Of a stretch of 31,378 nucleotides of DNA, positions 16,563-25,190 are shown piece by piece. This DNA is from Sulfurimonas sp. Lineage in GTDB: Bacteria > Campylobacterota > Campylobacteria > Campylobacterales > Sulfurimonadaceae. Within the stretch, counting starts at the first letter, position 1; each line of letters opens with the position of its first letter. The notes beneath the pieces were generated by a model, which saw only the letters and a list, made by a program, of their open reading frames with translations, was not told the DNA's origin and did not search any database. The position numbers and the translations under genes are program-made. The stretch is taken from the NCBI GenBank assembly GCA_021648465.1, contig JAKISR010000023.1:1-31378 (forward strand). Direction: 5' to 3'.

Positions 16563-18275
16563 TTGAAAGAGATTTTTAAGCGTTATTGGCCTTATTTAAA
16601 AGATTATAAATTACAATATTTTTTAGTGCTTATAGGGATAATTTTTACAGTAAGTGCAACCGTTGCAACGGCATACATTATGAAACCTTTGATGGATGAT
16701 ATGTTTATTGCTAAAAAAGTGGAGATGTTAACTCTTATCCCACTTGCACTTATCGGTATATATCTCTTTAAATCTTCAGGTAGATATATTCAGTCTGTTT
16801 TTATGAATTATATAGGTCAACATATAATTGCAAGATTTCGTGAAAAATTACTTGCAAAAATAATTAGTTTAGATATGGAATTTTTATATTTAAACCGTAG
16901 TGGAGAGTTGATTTCTCGTGTTACGAATGATATAGAGAGAATTCGTTATTTTGTATCAAATATGTTGCCAGAACTTTTTCGTGAAACTCTTACTGCTATT
17001 GCTCTTATAGCATTTATTATATATCTTAATCCAATGCTAGCATTTTATGCTCTTGTAGTTCTGCCTATTGTCATTTACCCAATTATTATTATTGGTAAAA
17101 AATTAAAAAAATATTCTCTTCGTTCACAAGAGAAAAATGCAGATGTTGTAACTAGACTTACAGAAGTTTTTAACAATTCTGAAATAATTAAAGCAAATGC
17201 AACTGAGAAGTTTGAAATGAAGCGCTTCTCAGTTCAAAACTGGCAATTTTTTAAGATAAATATGAAAGCTGTTTATGTTGGTGATATAGTTTCTCCAATG
17301 ATGGAAATTGTTGGAGCTATTGGACTTGCAGCAGTAATATTTATAGGTGGAAGAGAGGTTTTGATTCACAATACTATGAGTGTTGGAGAGTTTACAGCAT
17401 TTCTAACAGCTGTTGGACAAGTTTTTCAACCAATTCGCCGTATTGGTTCCATATATTCTAAAATTCAAGATGCTCTTGCTGCAAGTGAGAGAGTATTTGA
17501 AGTTTTAGATATGGAGAGTAAGATAGTTGATGGAGAGAAGTTTTTAGACAATGATATAACAAAAATAGAGTTTAAAAATGTAAAATTAAAGTATGAAGAT
17601 ACTTACGCACTTAATGATATAAATCTTGAGATAAAACAGGGTGAAAATATTGCATTAGTTGGTGATAGTGGTGGTGGAAAATCTACATTTATAAATATGC
17701 TTCTTCGTTTTTATGATGTAAGTGAGGGTAATATTTTAATTAATGGTACAAATATAAAAGAGTTTACTCAGAACTCTTTAAAACATCATATCTCTTTAGT
17801 TTCACAGAGAATATATATTTTTCAAGATAGTTTAGCCGCAAATGTAGCCTATGGACAAGAGATAGATGAGGTAAAAGTTTTAGAAGCATTACAACTTGCA
17901 GATGCTTCAGGTTTTGTTAAAGAACTCGAAGATGGGATACACACTAAGATGGAAGAGTTTGGTGCAAATCTTTCAGGTGGACAAAGACAAAGAGTTGCAA
18001 TAGCAAGAGCAATTTACAAACACTCCTCACTTTTACTTTTTGATGAAGCTACTTCAGCACTTGATAATGAGAGTGAAAAAAGAATACAAAATGCACTTGA
18101 TGAGTACACAAAAGATAAAATTACCATAACTATAGCACATAGATTAAGCACTATTAAACATGCAAATAAAATATTAGTTATGCAGCGAGGTAAAATTGTA
18201 GCAAGTGGAAATCATGAAGAGTTATTAGAAAGTTCAGAAATTTATCAAAAACTATCTGGTCAGTTTGAAAAATAA
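16563..18275 (+). CDS. msbA: MsbA-like lipid A / LPS flippase, ABC transporter with fused membrane and ATPase domains
   Basis: The 570-residue half-transporter has six predicted membrane helices in residues 1-310. RSGELISRVTNDIERIR is a coupling-helix region typical of MsbA-type exporters. The ATPase domain follows with Walker A GDSGGGKS (367-374), signature LSGGQ (470-474), Walker B ending in D494-E495, and the H-loop TIAHRLST. It would act as a homodimer moving lipid A-core across the inner membrane. The TTG start has GGA eight bases before. It leads the operon of nonulosonate genes and diverges from waaC, which favours MsbA over a generic lipid or peptide exporter. Confidence 0.82.
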   Translation: MKEIFKRYWPYLKDYKLQYFLVLIGIIFTVSATVATAYIMKPLMDDMFIAKKVEMLTLIPLALIGIYLFKSSGRYIQSVFMNYIGQHIIARFREKLLAKIISLDMEFLYLNRSGELISRVTNDIERIRYFVSNMLPELFRETLTAIALIAFIIYLNPMLAFYALVVLPIVIYPIIIIGKKLKKYSLRSQEKNADVVTRLTEVFNNSEIIKANATEKFEMKRFSVQNWQFFKINMKAVYVGDIVSPMMEIVGAIGLAAVIFIGGREVLIHNTMSVGEFTAFLTAVGQVFQPIRRIGSIYSKIQDALAASERVFEVLDMESKIVDGEKFLDNDITKIEFKNVKLKYEDTYALNDINLEIKQGENIALVGDSGGGKSTFINMLLRFYDVSEGNILINGTNIKEFTQNSLKHHISLVSQRIYIFQDSLAANVAYGQEIDEVKVLEALQLADASGFVKELEDGIHTKMEEFGANLSGGQRQRVAIARAIYKHSSLLLFDEATSALDNESEKRIQNALDEYTKDKITITIAHRLSTIKHANKILVMQRGKIVASGNHEELLESSEIYQKLSGQFEK

Positions 18276-18293
18276 ATAGGAAATGAAAAATAT

Positions 18294-19484
18294 ATGAATC
18301 AAATGTTAAAACTAATTGGAAGAGAAAAAGAGTTGTTTACTCAAGATATCAGTTCAAAAGACAGTGAATTAAAAGCTATAGTTTCATCATCAAGATTTTT
18401 AGTTATCGGTGGAGCTGGCTCAATTGGTCAAGCTGTTACAAAAGAGATATTTAAACGCAATCCTAAAAAACTTCATGTTGTAGATATAAGTGAGAACAAT
18501 ATGGTTGAGCTTGTTCGTGATATACGAAGCTCACTTGGCTACATTGATGGAGAGTTTGCTACTTACGCTCTTGATATCGGATCATTAGAATATGATGCTT
18601 TTATAAAAAATGATGGTGAGTATGATTATGTTTTAAATCTCTCAGCCCTAAAACATGTTAGAAGTGAGAAAGATCCCTTTACACTTATGAGGATGATTGA
18701 TGTAAATATTTTTAATACAGATAAAACACTTGCTCAATCTATACAAAGTGGAGTTAAAAAATATTTTTGTGTATCAACAGATAAAGCCGCTAATCCCGTA
18801 AATATGATGGGAGCAAGTAAAAGAATTATGGAGATGTTCTTAATGAGAAAATCATTAGAGATTAAAATCTCAACTGCAAGATTTGCTAATGTAGCATTCT
18901 CAGATGGCTCACTTTTACATGGTTTTAACCAACGCATCCAAAAAAAACAACCTATAGTTGCTCCAAATGATATAAAAAGATATTTTGTAACTCCACAAGA
19001 ATCAGGTGAGCTTTGTTTGATGTCATGTATATTTGGAGAGAATCGTGATATATTTTTTCCAAAATTAAGTGAAAATCTAGATCTAATCTCTTTTGCAGAT
19101 ATAGCAGTTAGGTACCTTAAAGATCTAGGATATAAACCACACCTTTGCAAAGATGAAGATGAAGCAAGAGAACTTTCAAAAATTTTGCCACAAGAGGGAA
19201 AATGGCCTTGTTTATTCACTTCAAGTGATACAACGGGTGAGAAAGATTTTGAAGAATTTTTTACAGACAATGAGACACTAGATATGCATAGATTTAAAAA
19301 TCTCGGTGTTATAAGAAATGAAGCTGATTTTGATGAAGATAAATTAAACGCATTTTCTAAAAATATAAGTGGATTTAAGCAAAAACTATCATGGAGTAAG
19401 GAAGATATAGTAAAAGAATTTTTTACTATGATTCCTGATTTTGGACATAAAGAGATTGGTAAATATCTTGATGGAAAAATGTGA
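18294..19484 (+). CDS. legB: NDP-N-acetylglucosamine 4,6-dehydratase of nonulosonate synthesis (LegB-like)
   Basis: This is a soluble 396-residue dehydratase of the CapD/PglF group without the membrane domain of PglF. The NAD site is GGAGSIG at 39-45. The active site reads STDKAANPVN (161-170) then MMGASK, so Met172 stands where classical SDRs have Tyr, with Lys176; this substitution is usual in the PglF-like branch. It would form a 4-keto-6-deoxy sugar for LegC. Legionaminic-acid LegB of Campylobacter uses GDP-GlcNAc, whereas others use UDP-GlcNAc; the sequence does not decide. AGGA lies twelve bases ahead of the ATG. Confidence 0.82.
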   Translation: MNQMLKLIGREKELFTQDISSKDSELKAIVSSSRFLVIGGAGSIGQAVTKEIFKRNPKKLHVVDISENNMVELVRDIRSSLGYIDGEFATYALDIGSLEYDAFIKNDGEYDYVLNLSALKHVRSEKDPFTLMRMIDVNIFNTDKTLAQSIQSGVKKYFCVSTDKAANPVNMMGASKRIMEMFLMRKSLEIKISTARFANVAFSDGSLLHGFNQRIQKKQPIVAPNDIKRYFVTPQESGELCLMSCIFGENRDIFFPKLSENLDLISFADIAVRYLKDLGYKPHLCKDEDEARELSKILPQEGKWPCLFTSSDTTGEKDFEEFFTDNETLDMHRFKNLGVIRNEADFDEDKLNAFSKNISGFKQKLSWSKEDIVKEFFTMIPDFGHKEIGKYLDGKM

Positions 19485-19535
19485 GATGCGTAGCAGTGAA
19501 ACCACAGGCGATGTGCGAAGCACCGACGAGGATAA
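19485..19535 (+). repeat. GC-rich tandem hairpin insert between legB and legC
   Basis: The gap is roughly 60% G+C in DNA that is about 30%. Two related units are present: GATGCGTAGCAGTGA (19485-19499) and GATGTGCGAAGCACCGA (19510-19526), each holding a mini-hairpin (TGC-GTA-GCA and GTGC-GAA-GCAC). The 3' edge supplies GAGGA, the ribosome site of legC. It looks like a dispersed short repeat inserted between two operon genes. Confidence 0.6.
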
Positions 19536-19539
19536 ACAA

Positions 19540-20679
19540 ATGACAAAACTAGTAGAATTTATTCAGGATATTTATAAAACTAAAGAGTTTATACCGCTAC
19601 ATGAGCCAATGTTTTTAGGAAATGAAAAAAAATATTTAAATGATTGTGTAGATTCCACCTTTGTATCAAGTGTTGGAAAGTTTGTTGATAAATTTGAAGA
19701 AGATTTTGCTAATAAGATTGGTTCTAAATTTGCAATAGCTACTGTTAATGGAACTTCTGCTCTGCATGTATCATTATTACTAAGTGATGTAAAAAGTGAT
19801 GATGAGGTTATTACTCAAGCTTTAACATTTGTAGCGACCTGTAATGCCATTAGTTATATTGGAGCTGAGCCTATTTTTGTTGATGTTGATTTAGATACGA
19901 TGGGGTTAAGCCCTGTATCGTTAAAAGAGTTTTTAAATAATAATTGTGAAATTATAAATAATCAATGTATAAATAAAACTACAAAAAAAATCATTAAAGC
20001 TTGTGTACCTATGCATACTTTTGGGCATCCTTGTAAAATAGATGAGATTAAAGAGATTTGTGACGAATGGTGCATATCTTTAGTTGAAGATGCAGCTGAG
20101 AGTTTAGGTTCATATTACAAAAATAAACATACAGGTACTTTTGGAGTGTTTGGAGCATTTTCATTTAATGGAAACAAAATTATAACTTCTGGTGGTGGTG
20201 GAGTTATCGTAACTGATGATGAAGAGTTAGCTAAGAGGGCAAAATATTTAACAACTACAGCAAAAGTACCTCATAAGTGGGAATATGTACATGACGAAAT
20301 TGCTTATAATTATAGAATGCCAAATCTTAACGCAGCTCTTTTATGTGCTCAATTGGAGCAGTTGGACGGTTTTATCCAGAATAAAAGAGAGTTAGCTCTG
20401 AAATATGAAAAGTTTTTTGAAAATAATGACGATATAGAGTTTGTAAAAGAAACACAAGATTCATCTGCAAACTACTGGTTACAAGCGGTAGTTGTAAAAG
20501 ATGTAAAAAATAGAGATGATTTTTTAGACTTTACAAATAAGAATGGAATTATGACAAGACCAATTTGGAAACTTATGAATGAATTGAAAATGTTTAAAGA
20601 TGCACAATGCTCAAACCTTGATAATTCAAAGTACTTAGAACAAAGAGTTATAAATATATCAAGCAGCGTAGTATTATGA
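19540..20679 (+). CDS. legC: PLP-dependent sugar aminotransferase (LegC-like, DegT/DnrJ/EryC1 family)
   Basis: LegC aminates C4 of the keto sugar made by LegB. From the start at 19540 the protein is 379 residues. It contains TVNGTSALH (phosphate-binding region), VEDAAESLG (Asp pairing with the cofactor) and FSFNGNKIITSGGGG, with Lys213 as the PLP lysine. The open frame extends upstream to 19441, but GAGGA lies seven bases before ATG 19540, and the extra residues would be coded by the GC-rich repeat and the legB end, so the shorter start is chosen. It ends with a four-base ATGA overlap with the acetyltransferase gene. Confidence 0.87.
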   Translation: MTKLVEFIQDIYKTKEFIPLHEPMFLGNEKKYLNDCVDSTFVSSVGKFVDKFEEDFANKIGSKFAIATVNGTSALHVSLLLSDVKSDDEVITQALTFVATCNAISYIGAEPIFVDVDLDTMGLSPVSLKEFLNNNCEIINNQCINKTTKKIIKACVPMHTFGHPCKIDEIKEICDEWCISLVEDAAESLGSYYKNKHTGTFGVFGAFSFNGNKIITSGGGGVIVTDDEELAKRAKYLTTTAKVPHKWEYVHDEIAYNYRMPNLNAALLCAQLEQLDGFIQNKRELALKYEKFFENNDDIEFVKETQDSSANYWLQAVVVKDVKNRDDFLDFTNKNGIMTRPIWKLMNELKMFKDAQCSNLDNSKYLEQRVINISSSVVL

Positions 20680-21251
20680 AAGAAAAAATACTTCTAGTCG
20701 GTGGTGGTGGACATTGTCACTCTGTTATTGATGTGATTGAGCTAGAAGATAAATATGAAATAATTGGAATAATTGATAAAAAAGAGTTAATTGGTAATGA
20801 TGTTTTAGGCTATAAGATTATTGGCTGTGATGATGATTTAGAAGAGTTTTTTAAAAAATATAAAAATGCAGTTATAACAGTTGGACAAGTTAAATCTAAT
20901 GTTATACGAGTAAAACTTTTTGAGAAATTAAAACATATTGGTTACTCACTTCCAATAATAATTTCTCCTTTAGCCTATATCTCTAAACATGCAACCATTA
21001 GTGAAGGCACTATAATTATGCATCAGGTTTTGATAAATTCAAATGTTAAAATAGGTAAAAATTGTATCATCAACACTAAAGCATTGATTGAGCATGATTC
21101 AATTATAGAAGATAATTGTCACATATCAACAGCAAGTGTAATAAATGGTAGTGTGACTGTGCAAGAGGGGACTTTTTTTGGTAGTAATGCAACATCAAAA
21201 GAGAGTGTAGAGATTGGCGGTTTTATAAAAGCTGGGAGTATAGCAAAGTGA
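20676..21251 (+). CDS. NeuD/PglD-type sugar N-acetyltransferase (LegH role likely)
   Basis: The 191-residue protein has an N-terminal Rossmann-like domain (VGGGGHCHSVID at 8-19). A left-handed beta-helix follows, with hexapeptide repeats from about residue 97 and catalytic-base candidate His140 in LIEHDS. This architecture is that of PglD and NeuD. In the pathway order it would acetylate the 4-amino group after LegC, before the hydrolysing epimerase. NeuD-like O-acetyltransferase action is the alternative. It is coupled by ATGA to legC and by GTGA to the synthase gene. Confidence 0.82.
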   Translation: MKEKILLVGGGGHCHSVIDVIELEDKYEIIGIIDKKELIGNDVLGYKIIGCDDDLEEFFKKYKNAVITVGQVKSNVIRVKLFEKLKHIGYSLPIIISPLAYISKHATISEGTIIMHQVLINSNVKIGKNCIINTKALIEHDSIIEDNCHISTASVINGSVTVQEGTFFGSNATSKESVEIGGFIKAGSIAK

Positions 21252-22243
21252 GTGTATTTATAATTGCAGAAGCTGGTGTAAATCATAATGGCTCAGTTGA
21301 ACTTGCTAAAAAGCTTATAGATGTAGCAGCAGAAGCTGGAGCTGATGCTGTAAAGTTTCAAACATTTAAAACAGAAAATCTAGTATCTAAAAATGCACAA
21401 AAAGCTCAGTATCAAAAAGAGACAACTTCAAGTGATGAATCACAATTTGATATGATAAAAAAGCTAGAACTTGATGTAGATACTCACCATGAACTCATAT
21501 CTTATTGTAATGAAAAAAATATAATGTTTCTATCAACACCTTTTGATTTAGATAGCGTTGATTTACTGGATAGTTTAGAACTTAAAATATTTAAAATACC
21601 AAGTGGTGAGATAACAAATTTACCTTATTTAAGAAAAATAGGTGCTTTAAAAAAAGAGGTTGTTTTATCAACTGGTATGGCTAATATGAGTGAGATTAAA
21701 GATGCTTTAGATGTATTGATTAGTTCAGGGACACAAAAAGAAAATATCACTGTACTTCATGCAAATACAATGTATCCAACTCCTATGAGGGATGTAAATT
21801 TAAAAGCAATGTTAAGTATTGGAGAGAATTTTAATATAGCTTATGGATATAGTGATCATACTCTTGGCATTGAAGTTGATATAGCAGCTGTAGCTATGGG
21901 TGCTAGTGTGATAGAAAAACATTTTACACTTGATAAAACTATGGATGGACCTGACCACAAAGCTTCACTTGAGCCAAATGAGCTGATTATGATGGTTAAG
22001 TCTATAAGAAATATAGAGATAGCACTAGGAAGTGACGAAAAAAAACCTAGTAAAAGTGAGACACCAAACATACAAATAGCAAGAAAATCTATAGTGGCAA
22101 ATTGTGATATTAAAGAGGGTGAAATTTTTAGTGAAAATAATCTAGCTATAAAAAGACCAGGTAATGGAATAAGTCCAATGTTTTGGAATGAAATAATAGG
22201 TCAAAGCGCACAAAAAAATTATGAAGCTGATGAATTGATATGA
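21248..22243 (+). CDS. neuB: Nonulosonic acid synthase (N-acetylneuraminate / legionaminate synthase, NeuB/LegI)
   Basis: This enzyme condenses a 6-carbon N-acyl sugar with phosphoenolpyruvate to give a nine-carbon sialic-acid-like sugar. The 331-residue protein starts AEAGVNHNG at 7-15, typical for NeuB. It has FKIPSGEITN, GYSDHT and EKHFTLD in the TIM barrel, and a C-terminal SAF (antifreeze-like) domain from about residue 270 (ARKSIVA, KRPGNGISP). GTG start overlapping the previous stop. The surrounding dehydratase and aminotransferase point to legionaminate rather than neuraminate as product. Confidence 0.92.
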   Translation: MSVFIIAEAGVNHNGSVELAKKLIDVAAEAGADAVKFQTFKTENLVSKNAQKAQYQKETTSSDESQFDMIKKLELDVDTHHELISYCNEKNIMFLSTPFDLDSVDLLDSLELKIFKIPSGEITNLPYLRKIGALKKEVVLSTGMANMSEIKDALDVLISSGTQKENITVLHANTMYPTPMRDVNLKAMLSIGENFNIAYGYSDHTLGIEVDIAAVAMGASVIEKHFTLDKTMDGPDHKASLEPNELIMMVKSIRNIEIALGSDEKKPSKSETPNIQIARKSIVANCDIKEGEIFSENNLAIKRPGNGISPMFWNEIIGQSAQKNYEADELI

Positions 22244-23409
22244 GAAGAAAAATTTGTGTTGTAACTGGAACTCGTGCTGAATATGGACTTTTGTATTGGT
22301 TAATTAAAGAGATAGAGGCAGATAGTGAGTTAGAACTTCAACTAGTAGTTACAGGGATGCACTTAAGTCCTGAATTTGGATTGACATACAAAGAGATAGA
22401 GAAAAATTTTAAAATAGATAAAAAAATAGATATGCAATTAGTATCTGATACAGCAGTTGGTATCTCAAAATCTATGGGGTTAGCTCTGATTGGTTTTGGT
22501 AAGGCTTATGATGAGCTAAAACCAGATATGTTAGTAGTTTTGGGCGATAGATATGAGATACTCTCTGTCGTAATCTCTGCAATGATAGCAAATATACCAA
22601 TAGCTCACTTACATGGGGGAGAGACAACGGAGGGTGCTTTTGACGAATCTATAAGACATAGTATTACAAAGATGAGTCACCTTCATTTTGTTGCTATGGA
22701 TGAGTATAAAAATAGAGTAATTCAGTTAGGAGAGCATCCAAGTAGAGTTTTTAATGTTGGTGGACTTGGGATAGATAATATTAAAAAATTAAAATTATTA
22801 TCAAAAGATGAGTTTGAAAAATCAATTGATTTTAAATTAAATAAGAAAAATATACTAGTCACTTTTCATCCTGTAACATTAGAGAATTCAACTGCAAAAG
22901 AGCAGTTTAATGAATTACTTTTAGCAGTAGATGAACTACAAGATACAACTATAATTTTTACAAAAGCAAATAGTGATAGAGATGGTAGAGTTATAAATAG
23001 CATGATAGATGAGTATGTATCTAAAAATAGTGATAAATCAATGGAATTTACTTCTTTAGGACAACTTAGATATTTAAGTGCATTGCAGTATACAGACGCA
23101 GTTGTGGGAAATAGTTCAAGCGGACTTTTGGAAGCCCCATCATTTCATATAGGCACTATAAATATTGGAGACAGACAAAAAGGTAGAGCAAAAGCAAATA
23201 GCGTAATAGACTCATTTCCAGGTAAAAATGATATACAAAAAGCATTTGAAAAACTATATACTAACGAGTTCCAAGAAACATTAAAAACTGTGCAAAACCC
23301 ATATGGTGATGGTGGAGCTAGTGAAAAAATAAAAGAGCATATAAAAAACTTTCCACTTGAAAAGATACTAAAAAAATCATTTTATGATATAAAGGTTTTA
23401 AATGTATAA
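22240..23409 (+). CDS. neuC: Hydrolysing NDP-sugar 2-epimerase (NeuC/LegG)
   Basis: The 389-residue GT-B-fold enzyme of the UDP-GlcNAc 2-epimerase family both epimerises C2 and removes the nucleotide, giving the mannosamine-type precursor for NeuB. The N-terminal GTRAEYGLL (9-17), HGGETTEGAFDESIRHS in the middle and GNSSSGLLEAP are the family signatures; the ETTEGAFD form is that of hydrolysing enzymes. It overlaps neuB by ATGA and neuA by eight bases. With LegB/LegC upstream, the natural substrate is probably a 2,4-diacetamido-trideoxy sugar (LegG role). Confidence 0.9.
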   Translation: MRRKICVVTGTRAEYGLLYWLIKEIEADSELELQLVVTGMHLSPEFGLTYKEIEKNFKIDKKIDMQLVSDTAVGISKSMGLALIGFGKAYDELKPDMLVVLGDRYEILSVVISAMIANIPIAHLHGGETTEGAFDESIRHSITKMSHLHFVAMDEYKNRVIQLGEHPSRVFNVGGLGIDNIKKLKLLSKDEFEKSIDFKLNKKNILVTFHPVTLENSTAKEQFNELLLAVDELQDTTIIFTKANSDRDGRVINSMIDEYVSKNSDKSMEFTSLGQLRYLSALQYTDAVVGNSSSGLLEAPSFHIGTINIGDRQKGRAKANSVIDSFPGKNDIQKAFEKLYTNEFQETLKTVQNPYGDGGASEKIKEHIKNFPLEKILKKSFYDIKVLNV

Positions 23410-24082
23410 AGGTAAAACCTTTTTAGCAATTATTCCTGCAAGAGGTGGAAGTAAAAGATTGCCTAGAAAAAATATACTAAATCTTTGTGATAAGCCTTTA
23501 ATTGCCTATAGTATTGAGGCTGGATTAAAAAGTAAATATATAGATAAAGTAGTTGTGACAAGTGATTGTGATGAGATATTAGAAATATCTAAAAAGTATG
23601 GTGCAAATACTCTAAAAAGACCTGCTGAATTAGCTACTGATACATCTTCATCATTTGTCGCGATTAAACATGCAGTAGATAATTTTAAAGAGTATGATTA
23701 TGTAATTTTACTTCAGCCAACTTCACCACTTAGAGATGAAAAACATATAGATGAAGCTATAAAATTTTTACAAAATAGAGATGGTGTAATATCTGTATGT
23801 GAGATGGATCATTCTCCACTTTGGTCAAATACTTTAGATAAAAGTATGAGTTTAAAAGGTTTTTTAAAAGATGAGATTTTAAATAAACGAAGTCAAGATA
23901 TAACACCATACTATAGACTTAATGGTGCAATATATATTTGTAAAACAGATAAACTTTTAAAAGATGAAACTTTTTTTATAAAAGATAATATTTATGCTTA
24001 CAAAATGGATAGAGAAAGTTCTATAGACATTGATGAAAAGATTGATTTTAAGATAGCGAAGGTATTACTAAATGAAAAATAA
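23402..24082 (+). CDS. neuA: CMP-nonulosonate (CMP-legionaminate/CMP-sialate) synthetase (NeuA/LegF)
   Basis: NeuA activates the nine-carbon sugar with CTP. The 226-residue protein has IPARGGSKRLPRKN, the nucleotide loop, near residues 11-24. LQPTSPLR, RLNGAIYICK and SIDIDEKIDFKIA at the C-terminus complete the pattern of CMP-acylneuraminate cytidylyltransferases. Length is normal for the short bacterial form. It closes the biosynthetic set and overlaps the sialyltransferase-like gene by 11 bases, linking CMP-sugar supply to transfer. Confidence 0.92.
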   Translation: MYKGKTFLAIIPARGGSKRLPRKNILNLCDKPLIAYSIEAGLKSKYIDKVVVTSDCDEILEISKKYGANTLKRPAELATDTSSSFVAIKHAVDNFKEYDYVILLQPTSPLRDEKHIDEAIKFLQNRDGVISVCEMDHSPLWSNTLDKSMSLKGFLKDEILNKRSQDITPYYRLNGAIYICKTDKLLKDETFFIKDNIYAYKMDRESSIDIDEKIDFKIAKVLLNEK

Positions 24083-25079
24083 TTTAAAAAATTTATTTAT
24101 ATTAAAATCTCCATTGCAGATTATTAATGCTATAGAGGCAGTAGAATACTTTCAACTAAAAAATAATGTATTTGTTTTTATCTATTCTGATATAACTAGT
24201 AATGAAAAACAGATGAAACAGTTAATAGAAATGAGCAATGTTGATGAAATTATTCATATAAAAAAAAGTTTTAAGTCAAAATTATTAAAATATGTACATT
24301 TAGTAAAAAATTTAAAAAAGTATGAATATGAATATATTTTTTTAGGAGAAATTGGTAAATTTCATAAAATTGTTATATCAAATGTAATAAAAAATAAAGT
24401 TTTTCTTTTAGATGATGGCACAGTAACACTTAAATTTTATGAAGATGTAATTAAAACAAATAAATATAACAAATATAAGTTTAAAGAGATGAGATTCTTG
24501 TTTTTTGGATTAAAGATAAAAGTTAAAGATAAAATTAATTTATTTACATATTTTGATTTAGAGCCAGTTCATGGAATTGAAGTGATAAAAAATAGATTAA
24601 CATTTTTTCGAAAAAGTTGTTTAAAAGATTCTAAAAAAGGCGATAATTTAATATACTTTATCGGACAACCATTAGATGATATAAATTTAATAGATGTTGA
24701 TACATACAAAACTATTTTAGAAAAACTTACAATTAAGTATAATAAAAAGATTATCTATATTCCTCATCGTTATGAATCAAAAAATTTAAAAAATGCAATT
24801 TTATCAATTAATAATACATTATTGAAAATTGAAAATTTAAATATGCCTATAGAGATGTTCTTCATAGAAGAAAAAATATACCCTTCACATATTATATCTT
24901 GCTTTTCTACAGCACTAACAACATTAGCTCTTCTTTATGATGATGTAAAAGTAAATAATATTGAGATTCCTGAAGATAGTAGTAATACAATGTTTTTTGA
25001 TGATGCTTTAAGAAATTATTATAAAGAAATAGATAGTAATAAGATAATCACATTTGAAAATTTAGGAATTAGAAAATAG
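24072..25079 (+). CDS. Sialyltransferase-like protein (polysialyltransferase/GT52-like), putative nonulosonate transferase
   Basis: The 335-residue protein is distinctly AT-rich. It begins LFILKSPLQIINAIEAVEYF, a start seen in bacterial polysialyltransferase-like proteins. It carries LLDDGTVT, matching the acidic-acidic-Gly catalytic motif of bacterial sialyltransferases. IPHRYES is found where the His-Pro motif is expected, here as Pro-His-Arg. SCFSTALTTL is a candidate serine motif. No membrane helix or signal peptide is seen, so it acts in the cytoplasm. Its place directly after neuA supports use of the CMP-nonulosonate, probably onto LPS. Family assignment is moderate; it is the last gene before a 111-base gap. 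Confidence 0.65.
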   Translation: MKNNLKNLFILKSPLQIINAIEAVEYFQLKNNVFVFIYSDITSNEKQMKQLIEMSNVDEIIHIKKSFKSKLLKYVHLVKNLKKYEYEYIFLGEIGKFHKIVISNVIKNKVFLLDDGTVTLKFYEDVIKTNKYNKYKFKEMRFLFFGLKIKVKDKINLFTYFDLEPVHGIEVIKNRLTFFRKSCLKDSKKGDNLIYFIGQPLDDINLIDVDTYKTILEKLTIKYNKKIIYIPHRYESKNLKNAILSINNTLLKIENLNMPIEMFFIEEKIYPSHIISCFSTALTTLALLYDDVKVNNIEIPEDSSNTMFFDDALRNYYKEIDSNKIITFENLGIRK

Positions 25080-25190
25080 ATATTTTCTTAATAATGTAAA
25101 TTTATCATATTTTTAGCACTCTTTAGAGATAATTGCATTAATAATTATAATACTAAACATAATACCTTGTAAAAAGGCTTAAGGATTCAA
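25080..25190 (+). promoter_or_regulatory. hemN promoter region
   Basis: TATAAT at 25146-25151 lies 40 bases ahead of hemN, with AAGGA at 25181-25185 as a good ribosome site. No strong terminator for the preceding operon is visible, only AT-rich sequence, so some read-through is possible. Confidence 0.45.

Noticed and set aside
19441..19539. N-terminal extension of the aminotransferase from 19441
   Set aside because: The extra residues are coded by the end of legB and the GC-rich repeat; ATG 19540 has a good GAGGA and begins the family-like sequence.
18734..19546. Long open frame on the minus strand opposite legB (about 270 codons)
   Set aside because: It is antisense to a well-identified dehydratase, has no recognisable domain, and its serine/leucine-rich composition is what the reverse strand of this AT-rich gene gives.
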